From assembly GCA_946624985.1 (NCBI GenBank), contig CAMOSQ010000008.1:1-37826 (forward strand): a stretch of DNA of 37,826 nucleotides. Reading direction: 5' to 3'. This stretch comes from an uncultured Caryophanales bacterium (GTDB taxonomy: Bacteria; Bacillota_I; Bacilli_A; RF39; UBA660). The notes under the pieces were generated by a model. It ran no database searches. It had not been told where the DNA came from and saw nothing but the letters and a program-made list of their open reading frames with translations. The translations under genes were made by a program, and so were the position numbers. Positions 8,208-16,490 of this stretch are shown piece after piece; position 1 is the first letter of the stretch; each line of letters starts with the position of its first letter.

Positions 8208-8352
8208 AGCACCCATAACTTCTAACAAATGTTCCTAATATTTGTCCTAATTTAAATATTATTTCAACAATAGTAGAAATTAAAGGAATAGATAAAATAA
8301 ATAATATTGAACAAATAAAATACAATAAATATTTATTGACTACAGTGGACAT
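8206..8352 (-). CDS. Micro-ORF, 48 aa, hydrophobic peptide; candidate immunity/mimic peptide of the bacteriocin
   Basis: MSTVVNKYLLYFICSILFILSIPLISTIVEIIFKLGQILGTFVRSYGC*; overlaps the preceding precursor gene by 13 nt; GGAAG SD-like sequence 9 nt upstream; shares GxxxG...VR...C with the upstream peptides. Not in ORF track (too short). Confidence 0.6.
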   Translation of the reverse strand: MSTVVNKYLLYFICSILFILSIPLISTIVEIIFKLGQILGTFVRSYGC

Positions 8353-8504
8353 ACATTATTACTTCCAATTCTTCTTATCGCATTACCTAAAGCTCTACCC
8401 ATATCAAGAATAGTATTAATACCTCTAGTAACCGCAGAAATTAAAGTACCACTTATACTTCCACCTTCTATTAAAACTAATTCATCTTTATTTAAATTTT
8501 TCAT
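8340..8504 (-). CDS. Double-glycine-leader bacteriocin precursor peptide (54 aa)
   Basis: MKNLNKDELVLIEGG|SISGTLISAVTRGINTILDMGRALGNAIRRIGSNNVCPL*; canonical GG leader, SD GGGAGG upstream; downstream of C39 ABC transporter. Not in ORF track. Confidence 0.85.
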   Translation of the reverse strand: MKNLNKDELVLIEGGSISGTLISAVTRGINTILDMGRALGNAIRRIGSNNVCPL

Positions 8505-8514
8505 AAATACCTCC

Positions 8515-8652
8515 CTAATTACATCTTAACGGTCTAACAAACCCGTCAATAACACCAATTAAAAATGTTATACCTGCAACTATTGCAAGTCCTATAGCAG
8601 CCTTACTGCCACCTTTTATATCATGCATTTCCTTAACACTTAACTCTTTCAT
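8515..8652 (-). CDS. Double-glycine-leader bacteriocin precursor peptide (45 aa)
   Basis: MKELSVKEMHDIKGG|SKAAIGLAIVAGITFLIGVIDGFVRPLRCN*; ATGA overlap with preceding accessory gene, SD AAAGGAG. Not in ORF track. Confidence 0.85.
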   Translation of the reverse strand: MKELSVKEMHDIKGGSKAAIGLAIVAGITFLIGVIDGFVRPLRCN

Positions 8653-9068
8653 ACTATCATCTCCTTTATCTTTTCAAAAAAAGTCATTTTTTTAACAAAA
8701 TACAGATTTAAAACATTATTAATAATTCTCTTATCATCATCAATATCAAACTTAAGAATAACTTCTTTTCTTAAGCCACTATCTGTAATTGTATAATCAG
8801 AAGCTATATTGACAATAGAATAATCTCTTTTTTTCTTATCAACTAATAACGTACAATTCTGTAAGTTATACCAGCTATTATCAACCAAAATAGAAACATA
8901 ATAATCCTCCTCTCTTAAAACTAAACCACTGTATCTATAACTAAATTCAAATTTAACAAAACAACCAATATATAATATAAAACTAATAATCAAAACTATT
9001 AAAACAGAAATAAAATTAATCCAAAAATCCTTATAACAATAAAATAAACACCTATTATATCGTTTCAT
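8649..9068 (-). CDS. Bacteriocin-cluster membrane accessory protein, one N-terminal TM helix
   Basis: MKRYNRCLFYCYKDFWINFISVLIVLIISFILYIGCFVKFEF...; overlaps transporter 3' end and precursor 5' end (compact operon). ATG at 9068 chosen over the ORF-track start at 9086. Confidence 0.65.
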   Translation of the reverse strand: MKRYNRCLFYCYKDFWINFISVLIVLIISFILYIGCFVKFEFSYRYSGLVLREEDYYVSILVDNSWYNLQNCTLLVDKKKRDYSIVNIASDYTITDSGLRKEVILKFDIDDDKRIINNVLNLYFVKKMTFFEKIKEMIV

Positions 9069-11100
9069 CCACAATCTCCCCATCATTAAAATGAATTACA
9101 CGGTCATAAAGATCAACATTTGACAATCTATGACTAACTATAATAATAGTACAATCATATTTATTAAAAACATTTGTCAATATTTCACGTTCTAAAACAG
9201 CATCTATTTGACTTAAACCTTCATCAATTAATATTATTGGTGCTTGCTTCATAAAAGTTCTTGCCAAAACAATTCTCTGCCTTTGACCCCCAGATAAATT
9301 AAATCCATTTTCCTCAATCATCATATTAAAACCTAAATCATTATTCATAATTTCATTAAACTTAAAACACTTCGAAATAGATACAATATCATTACCATAA
9401 AACTTCAAATTATTAATCAAACTATCATTAAATAAAATTTCATTTTGAGAAATATAAGAAATATTTTTACGTAAAGAACTAATCTTATAATCATTTATAT
9501 CATTACCAGAAATAAATATATGACCACGAGGAACATCATAATAATGCATAAGTAACTTCAAAAGAGTACTCTTTCCACTACCACTCGGACCATAAAATAA
9601 AATTTTATCACCTTTATTAATTGTCAAATTAATATTATTAAGAACATTTTTACTATTATCAAAAGAAAAAGACAAATTTTTTAATTCAAGTGTACCATTT
9701 CTAAAATTAAGTACCCCTTTATCACTATAATTTTCATATAGACTTATAACCCTTGATATAGCCTCCTTACTTTCTTTAAAACTAATATCTAAATCAATAA
9801 TATTTCTAATAGGTTCTAAAAAATAAATAACCATACTCGTATATGTAACTAAACTACCAATATCAAACTTATTATTAAAAATTAATAATGAACCAATATA
9901 TATTATAATAATATTTCCAACATCACTGATTAAGTCCTTAAAGAAAGTCTGAGTATTAATATGTCCCTGTAAACAATAAATCTTATTTAAAAAACTAGTA
10001 TACTTCCTATTAAATTTATCAATTACTTTATTTTCAATACTAATACCTTTAACAGTCTCAAAACCATTAATTGACTCATACATAAATGAATTAATCTGTT
10101 CCTTCTCATTCTTTATATCATATATATTTTTAACAAAAATTTTATTATAAATAAAAGACAAAAACAAATATAAAATAAATATAATAAAAGAAACAAAAAA
10201 CAATTTATAATTCATTTTAATAAGAAATACAGAAGATATAATTACAATAGGTAAATCAATAAATAAACAAACACAAATTTTACTAATGACATCACGAGAA
10301 TTTCCTAAATCATTAATCTTAGAAATAATCTCACCAGAAGTTCTATTATGATAGTAATGATAAGGAAGTAAAATAACACGCTTAAATGCATCCAAAGTTA
10401 AAGAAAAGTCTAACTTAGAATTTAAAATAGTAAAAAACTTGTTGCGCAAATAATTAATAATATTTTTTGTTATAGATAAAATTAAAAATATTAAAAATAA
10501 AACCTTAAGATAATTTTTTGATATATTTATTCCATCTATAATAAACTTAAAATAAAATGAAGAAATAAGTTTCAAAAGTATTATTAATAAAGAAAGAATA
10601 ATTAATATAACTATCTCCGATTTAAACTTAACTAAATTCTTATAAATAAAATCACTTATCTTTATATCCTTATTATAAGGTATAGATGAAACAGGATAAA
10701 GTATAATTACGACACCAGACCATATCTTACTAAATTCATCAAAAGACAATTTTTTAACTGTATCTCCCGGATCAGCAATCATTAAATATTCCTTTTCAAA
10801 ATTAACTTCATATACAACAATAAAATGCTTATATGAATTATTAATAACAACATGGCATATACAAGGTAAAACAATACTTTTAAAATCAGACAAATCACAT
10901 CTAACTCCTTGTGAGCTAAAACCAATTTGATTCAAAGCATTAACAAGATTATAGGCACTTGTACCATTTTTACTAGTTTTAGTTAGATCTCTTAATCTCT
11001 CAATAGATAAATTTCCCTTATAATATCTAACAACCATCAATATACAAGCAACACCACAATCCTTTAAACCTTCCTGTTTAACAAAAGGATATTTAAGCAT
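9055..11100 (-). CDS. Peptidase C39-type bacteriocin-processing ABC transporter
   Basis: C39 domain: KQEGLKDCGVACILMV, KHFIVVYEV, IADPGDTV; ABC transporter: GPSGSGKSTLLKLL, LSGGQRQRIVLARTF, IILIDEGLSQID. ATG at 11100 with AGGAGG SD. Confidence 0.93.
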   Translation of the reverse strand: MLKYPFVKQEGLKDCGVACILMVVRYYKGNLSIERLRDLTKTSKNGTSAYNLVNALNQIGFSSQGVRCDLSDFKSIVLPCICHVVINNSYKHFIVVYEVNFEKEYLMIADPGDTVKKLSFDEFSKIWSGVVIILYPVSSIPYNKDIKISDFIYKNLVKFKSEIVILIILSLLIILLKLISSFYFKFIIDGINISKNYLKVLFLIFLILSITKNIINYLRNKFFTILNSKLDFSLTLDAFKRVILLPYHYYHNRTSGEIISKINDLGNSRDVISKICVCLFIDLPIVIISSVFLIKMNYKLFFVSFIIFILYLFLSFIYNKIFVKNIYDIKNEKEQINSFMYESINGFETVKGISIENKVIDKFNRKYTSFLNKIYCLQGHINTQTFFKDLISDVGNIIIIYIGSLLIFNNKFDIGSLVTYTSMVIYFLEPIRNIIDLDISFKESKEAISRVISLYENYSDKGVLNFRNGTLELKNLSFSFDNSKNVLNNINLTINKGDKILFYGPSGSGKSTLLKLLMHYYDVPRGHIFISGNDINDYKISSLRKNISYISQNEILFNDSLINNLKFYGNDIVSISKCFKFNEIMNNDLGFNMMIEENGFNLSGGQRQRIVLARTFMKQAPIILIDEGLSQIDAVLEREILTNVFNKYDCTIIIVSHRLSNVDLYDRVIHFNDGEIVDETI

Positions 11101-11160
11101 TTCTCTCACCTCCTATTATAATCATTCTACAAAAAAAAAATAATTCCTTAAAAAAAACAA

Positions 11161-11188
11161 AAAAAGTTATAAAAAATTATAACTTTTT
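11161..11188 (-). terminator. AT-rich intrinsic terminator at end of rsmD
   Basis: AAAAAGTTATAA-aaaa-TTATAACTTTTT, followed on the minus strand by T-rich tract; separates rsmD from the bacteriocin operon. Confidence 0.6.
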
Positions 11189-11716
11189 AAAATAAGTAAC
11201 CATTTTATCACCATATTTCTTAGTTTTTAACTCAAAAAGGTCATCATTTGATACCTTTTCAACCTCATACTCACAAACAACAATACCATCTTTATTTAAT
11301 AAATCATTTTTATAAATAAAATCTAAAATACTATTAATTAAACATAGCTTATACGGAGGATCTAAAAATATAACATCAAATTTTTTTTTATTAACAAATG
11401 AGTTTAATGCATTTTTATAATCATCATGAACTAAAACGCTACCATCAATATTAATTAAATTATCCTTTAAGATTTTAAGCATTTCATTATTTTTCTCGAC
11501 AAAAAAACATTCACTCGCACCATTACTTAATGCCTCAATACCTAAAGAACCACTCCCAGCAAACAAATCTAAACAAATACTATTTTTAATTTTATTTTGA
11601 ATTGTCGCAAATAAAGACTCCTTTACTCTATCCATTGTTGGACGAGTACAATCTATATTATATCCCAATAACTTTCTACCTTTATATTTTCCACTGATAA
11701 CTCTCATAAAATTCAC
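11177..11716 (-). CDS. rsmD: 16S rRNA (guanine966-N2)-methyltransferase RsmD
   Basis: MRVISGKYKGRKLLGYNIDCTRPTMDRVKESLFATIQ, LDLFAGSGSLGIEALSNGA, VIFLDPPY. Confidence 0.92.
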   Translation of the reverse strand: MNFMRVISGKYKGRKLLGYNIDCTRPTMDRVKESLFATIQNKIKNSICLDLFAGSGSLGIEALSNGASECFFVEKNNEMLKILKDNLINIDGSVLVHDDYKNALNSFVNKKKFDVIFLDPPYKLCLINSILDFIYKNDLLNKDGIVVCEYEVEKVSNDDLFELKTKKYGDKMVTYFKKL

Positions 11717-11736
11717 CTAGATATATTTTAACACAT

Positions 11737-11958
11737 TTACTTTAAAGATGTAAAAATATTTTGTACCATTTCTATAGTACTTAAAGCCTTAGTTATTCTA
11801 TCACTAGCACGTAATCTATAATCTTCCTTAACTTTTTCCTCAAATGCTCTAAACATCAATGGATTTCTATTTAAAATCTTATACCACATAGAATTCTCGT
11901 GCAAATACTGCCTATATCTAGGATTATTCATTATCTTTAATTGTATATCAAGATTCAT
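11737..11958 (-). CDS. ylbE: YlbE-like protein
   Basis: NPRYRQYLHENSMWYKILNRNPLMFRAFEEKVKEDYRL...IEMVQNIF; conserved ylbD-ylbE-rsmD order. Confidence 0.7.
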   Translation of the reverse strand: MNLDIQLKIMNNPRYRQYLHENSMWYKILNRNPLMFRAFEEKVKEDYRLRASDRITKALSTIEMVQNIFTSLK

Positions 11959-12296
11959 TAATCCTCAAAATGTTTATATAAAGGTCTTGGTTTATACTCT
12001 TCTTTTTTTACAGAGCTATCATTACTAGCGAAATCCTGAAAAACACCTAAAACCCTCTGTATAGATTCTACACCACTCTGTATACTATCCAAATCAATTC
12101 CCTTTAACCAAGACATTAAATCAATTGAACTCTTACTTGTAGTATCATTTAAATAATCACTCCATACAGAATCATCTGAACCATATAAATTAAAAATTTG
12201 ATAAAAATCTTGCCATGTCTTTGAACCATCCCTAACATACTTTATTAGATTAGGATTATTTCTTACAAATTCTTTAAATTCATTTTTACCGTTCAT
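11958..12296 (-). CDS. ylbD: YlbD-like putative coat protein
   Basis: EFKEFVRNNPNLIKYVRDGSKTWQDFYQIFNLYGSDDSVWSDY; immediately upstream of ylbE. Confidence 0.72.
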   Translation of the reverse strand: MNGKNEFKEFVRNNPNLIKYVRDGSKTWQDFYQIFNLYGSDDSVWSDYLNDTTSKSSIDLMSWLKGIDLDSIQSGVESIQRVLGVFQDFASNDSSVKKEEYKPRPLYKHFED

Positions 12297-12353
12297 ACTA
12301 TCACCTATAATAATATATGACTATAATCCATTTTTTTTCATAGAAAAAGACTC

Positions 12354-13016
12354 TTAAGAGTCTTCATAATATTCTTTACTTTCTAATTCAGCAATATATA
12401 CAGTCTGAGTCGATTCATCTCCCCTTGTACAAGTTATCATAGTAAGAACAGTCTTATCCGTAGGTCTATAAACAGCTAATTTTCCAGTTTTAGGTTGATA
12501 ATAAATTTTAGTAATCTTATATGCATACTTAATATTATTATAATAAACATAAGCATAATCCCCTTCTGAAAGCTTATATAAATTTTTAAAAAAGCTAATA
12601 TATCCACTTCCAGAATGCGCTGCTAAAATAAAATTACCATTTTCTACATCAGGATAATTAGAAGGAGACAAAATCATAATATTTCTATTAACATTATTAT
12701 ACCTTGAATCAATATCATAAATTCCCTTCTTCAAATTAATTTTAGGTATCTCAAGAACAGCCGCATACTTTTCAGTAATAACAGGCTCTACAGGTTGTTC
12801 AGATTCCGGTTGATCAGGAGCAGGTTCAATTTCTTCTATCGGTTCAACATCGATATCTTCGACTTCATTTAACTGATCAAAATACAATTGCATATTAATA
12901 TATTCAAATAAAGAATCTCTCTTGGATAAAAAATATTGTGAAGAAAAAATACATATACCACATAATATAAATAATGTTCCAATAGCGATTATTTGTGATC
13001 TACTTATCTTTTTCAT
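12354..13016 (-). CDS. Sortase
   Basis: N-terminal TM, KYAAVLEIPKINLKKGIYD, NFILAAHSGSGYISFFKNLYKL, LTMITCTRGDESTQTVYIAEL (catalytic His and Cys motifs). Confidence 0.88.
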   Translation of the reverse strand: MKKISRSQIIAIGTLFILCGICIFSSQYFLSKRDSLFEYINMQLYFDQLNEVEDIDVEPIEEIEPAPDQPESEQPVEPVITEKYAAVLEIPKINLKKGIYDIDSRYNNVNRNIMILSPSNYPDVENGNFILAAHSGSGYISFFKNLYKLSEGDYAYVYYNNIKYAYKITKIYYQPKTGKLAVYRPTDKTVLTMITCTRGDESTQTVYIAELESKEYYEDS

Positions 13017-13033
13017 AAAAATACTCCATTCTT

Positions 13034-14194
13034 TTATAATTCAAAATCTACAATTTCTACCTCATCACTATTAATTGATTTATTATCTTTATTATCTAAA
13101 AATTCAAAATTATTAAATACACTCATATTATTTATATTTGTATCGTTTACATTTGTATTATTTACACTCGTATTATTTACATTTGTATCGTTTACATTTA
13201 TATCATTAACACTCGTATCATTAAAACTTACGCTATCTACGCTCGTATCAAAAGATAAACTATTTTGATTATCAAAACTATTAAGTGAATTATCAATACT
13301 TTCTTGATTATATAAATCATTACCTAACGTATTACCAAAACTTTGCTGCCCAAAAGAAGAAATAGAAATATCATTTAAATTACTCTCAACATTTTGATTA
13401 TTAAAATTTTGTGCACTAGACAAATCATTGCTTTGATTTATTGAATTATTCACATCATCAAAAGATAAAACTTCTGCATTAGGAACATTAATTCCAGGTA
13501 CTAAATTTTGAACAACGCTATTATTAAAACTAAATCCATTATTCTCAATAGGAACATCCTTTGGTTCATTGTAATCATTAATATAAGCATCAAAATCATT
13601 TGATTCTTCAATCTTCTTAACCTTAAATATTTTATCAGCCTTTTTTAAATAAAAAATTATTAATAAAACAAATATCCATATTACAAATAATCCCATACCT
13701 AATTCTAATAAAGTCATAGTTTGCTCATTAGAATATAAATTAGAATTAGATGATACATCAATCTTACTACTTTCTACTATATAAATAAAAAGCGCAAATA
13801 ACATTTGAATAAATGTAAAAAAAACAGTATTAATTATTTTAACAATTTTATGATTACTCTTACTACTTAATGTTACAACCATAATAATAAATGAAATAAA
13901 CATTATAACAATATAAACAGGAATAATAGGAAAATAAATATTAGCCATAAACAAAGTTAAGAAAGAATCAATACTAGATAAAAAATACTTTCCATACTTA
14001 ACAACAGCAAATCCAATTAATCCAACATATAAAATTATAAAAACAATTTTTATTAATTTTTTATTAATCCTAGAATAAAAAAATAATAATATCATTAATA
14101 CCATTGAAAAAGCAAAAATTCCAATTATTATAGGAGATGAAAACAACATATTGAACAAAACATTTATTTTATCTATAAAAGTTAATTGATTCAT
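13034..14194 (-). CDS. Multi-TM hypothetical protein with Asn-rich repetitive tail
   Basis: Several N-terminal TM segments; C-terminal VNDTNVNNTSVNNTNVNDTN pentapeptide repeats; adjacent to sortase. Start MNQLTFIDK at 14194. Confidence 0.75.
   Translation of the reverse strand: MNQLTFIDKINVLFNMLFSSPIIIGIFAFSMVLMILLFFYSRINKKLIKIVFIILYVGLIGFAVVKYGKYFLSSIDSFLTLFMANIYFPIIPVYIVIMFISFIIMVVTLSSKSNHKIVKIINTVFFTFIQMLFALFIYIVESSKIDVSSNSNLYSNEQTMTLLELGMGLFVIWIFVLLIIFYLKKADKIFKVKKIEESNDFDAYINDYNEPKDVPIENNGFSFNNSVVQNLVPGINVPNAEVLSFDDVNNSINQSNDLSSAQNFNNQNVESNLNDISISSFGQQSFGNTLGNDLYNQESIDNSLNSFDNQNSLSFDTSVDSVSFNDTSVNDINVNDTNVNNTSVNNTNVNDTNINNMSVFNNFEFLDNKDNKSINSDEVEIVDFEL
13135..13245. repeat. Degenerate 15-bp tandem repeat in coding sequence
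   Basis: Units such as tatcgtttacatttg / tattatttacactcg / tattatttacatttg / tatcgtttacattta / tatcattaacactcg encoding (V/I)N(D/N)T(N/S). Confidence 0.8.
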
Positions 14195-14290
14195 ATTCCC
14201 CTCCAATTTCTTTCATGATTACTATATAATATTATAATAAAATAATCATAAATAGTCAAATTTTTTTTTAAAACAAAAAAAGAGCTAATA

Positions 14291-16426
14291 CTAGCTATTA
14301 ACTCTTCTTCTATATATCTTAATTACTTCATATCCGGCAAAAACCATCAATCCGCCTATTGCGAATAAATTAATAATACTCATTCCAGTACTTGGAGCCT
14401 CAATCCCATTTCCAACAATAAGCCAATTTGTGCTTTCATCAGATCCTTTAACATCTTGTTGAACTGTTTTAACTTCAACTTTTCCATTTACATCCATCTC
14501 AAATTCAATATCAGTTTGTAATCCAACATATCCTTTAGGAGGAACAGTCTCTGATAATACATATTTATGATTTGGTTTAATACCAACAAATACATGAGGA
14601 GTTCCATCAGATACCCATGAATCAACTTCACAATATGGAGACTCAGATAGTCCAAGTTCTTGAGCTAAAGCAGAATCAATACATTCTGCGTCATATAAAT
14701 GCATCTCAGCTCCTTTAATTTCCTCACCAGTACCTGTATCAACTTTAGAAATATTTAGTGATCTCTTGTTTTTAATCTCAATAGTTATTTCGTCATCTAC
14801 ACCTAAAGTTCCTTCAACGATATTAACAAAATCTTGAGATTGAAGTGTTACTGCAAAAACAACATCAAATGGATCACCATCAACATCATCAACAAATGAA
14901 ATCGCAAAATCTTGAACATCATCACTAAAAATAGGATTTATATAACCATTTTTAAACTCCTCTTGAATATAATACATTCCATCTTCTTGAACATAATAAT
15001 ATCCATTATCAATATACAAATCAGATGTTTTATTTTTACCACTACAAGGGCGTGTTAAATATCCATCAGCATCAGTAATTGCACATATATATAAGTAATC
15101 AGAATAATTCGCAGTTTTCCTTGTATAATTATAAAATCTCATTTCAATACCAGATATAGGATTACCTTCTTCATCAACTTTCCTATATCTAACCTTCATC
15201 TTCTTATCAGAGATTGATAAAGATAAAGTAGTATCACCATCTTTAATAGTACTACAAACAGGTTCTGTAGCTCTAACATAACCATTTGGAGCAGAAATTT
15301 CTTTAACACAATATGTTTTTCCAACTATAGCAGGAACTTCTGTAGATGACTCATTTTCAGTAGAAACAAATTCTCCTATGACAGTACCAGTTTCTTGTTC
15401 ATATATTTGTAATAAAGCTCCACCAACTAATTCACCTGTATCTGCATCTTTTTTTGAAGCTTTAATTACAACTCCGTTATCAAAATTTCCTGTTACCTTT
15501 ATACTTTTTGTTTTAGAATCTTTCCTTGTAACTCCAGTAGTAATATTTTGAGTATTATCATTTGATTCATATAATTTTACATCCACACCACTAATATATT
15601 GACTTGATGTAACTGTTAATGTTGCACTAACTTCTCCTGAACCAGATTGTGGTTTAGAAACTCTTAATACTACTACATCACCATTTTTAACAGTAGAACT
15701 AGAAGTCCAGTCACCATCATTAACCTTCATTTCTCCACCATTAACAGTAGCAGTATATGTTGTACCATCTGGTAAATTACTTAGAACAGTATACTCTCCT
15801 GAATATAAATAATCATTATCGCCTGTTTTTTCAGATAATTTACCATTTCCACCTGTTATATTAATATTATAATCTCCACTATCTTGTTTTATTAAAATTT
15901 TATAAATTTCTGTGAAATTTTCATTTTGTTCAATATAACTATTATGTCTATGATCAAGTCCACCTGTTTCGTATCCATGAGCAGCATACCAAATTGCACT
16001 TTGAGTTATTCCATATAATTCTTTATCAGTCACCGTTATACCAGCAACATTATGCGTACCTTGACCATTTTCTAATCCATATTGATAAGCCTTAGTCAAA
16101 ATACGTTCAATAGCCTCTTTGTAACCTGCTTTATACCCACTAAGAGAATTTTTTAGTGTTAAAGGATTTTCAGAAACATTTAAATTACTATCCAAACAAA
16201 ATGCATATTTACCATTTATTTTCTTAACAAGTGAACCATATCCACCATCATTAAGTTGGAACCAAAAATCTCCAGGAACATAATCAACTTTAGCCTCTTC
16301 AGCTAATACTCGTTCACCCCCAAATCCTAATATAAAAATTGAAATAAATAAACAGCATAATAATCTTAAACTTTTCTTCATATTCATACATTCCCTCCTA
16401 TTATTATACTGTAATAATGATACCAC
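14291..16426 (-). CDS. Thioester-domain/Cna-B (SpaA-like) repeat sortase-anchored adhesin
   Basis: TED motifs YAFCLDSN...GITQSAIWYA; SpaA-like repeats (KASKKDADTGELVGGALLQIYEQETG; NISKVDTGTGEEIKGAEMHLYD); C-terminal APSTG + TM + RRR. True start probably MNMKKSLRLL at 16387. Confidence 0.88.
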   Translation of the reverse strand: MVSLLQYNNRRECMNMKKSLRLLCCLFISIFILGFGGERVLAEEAKVDYVPGDFWFQLNDGGYGSLVKKINGKYAFCLDSNLNVSENPLTLKNSLSGYKAGYKEAIERILTKAYQYGLENGQGTHNVAGITVTDKELYGITQSAIWYAAHGYETGGLDHRHNSYIEQNENFTEIYKILIKQDSGDYNINITGGNGKLSEKTGDNDYLYSGEYTVLSNLPDGTTYTATVNGGEMKVNDGDWTSSSTVKNGDVVVLRVSKPQSGSGEVSATLTVTSSQYISGVDVKLYESNDNTQNITTGVTRKDSKTKSIKVTGNFDNGVVIKASKKDADTGELVGGALLQIYEQETGTVIGEFVSTENESSTEVPAIVGKTYCVKEISAPNGYVRATEPVCSTIKDGDTTLSLSISDKKMKVRYRKVDEEGNPISGIEMRFYNYTRKTANYSDYLYICAITDADGYLTRPCSGKNKTSDLYIDNGYYYVQEDGMYYIQEEFKNGYINPIFSDDVQDFAISFVDDVDGDPFDVVFAVTLQSQDFVNIVEGTLGVDDEITIEIKNKRSLNISKVDTGTGEEIKGAEMHLYDAECIDSALAQELGLSESPYCEVDSWVSDGTPHVFVGIKPNHKYVLSETVPPKGYVGLQTDIEFEMDVNGKVEVKTVQQDVKGSDESTNWLIVGNGIEAPSTGMSIINLFAIGGLMVFAGYEVIKIYRRRVNS

Positions 16427-16445
16427 AAAAATAAAAAACTGTCTA
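16417..16445 (-). promoter_or_regulatory. Sigma-A-type promoter for first TED adhesin
   Basis: Minus strand TAGACA-17 nt-TATCAT. Confidence 0.6.
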
Positions 16446-16466
16446 CTAATTTTTCAGAAAAAGAAA

Positions 16467-16490
16467 AAAAGCTAAAATTAATTAGCTTTT
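16467..16490 (-). terminator. Intrinsic terminator of second TED adhesin gene
   Basis: AAAAGCTAA...TTAGCTTTT hairpin with flanking T-rich tract on minus strand. Confidence 0.6.

Noticed and set aside
8206-8504. Programmed frameshift joining the 54-aa precursor to the third micro-ORF
   Set aside because: The micro-ORF has its own ATG and SD-like GGAAG, and no slippery heptamer is obvious at the overlap; simple overlapping genes are more economical.
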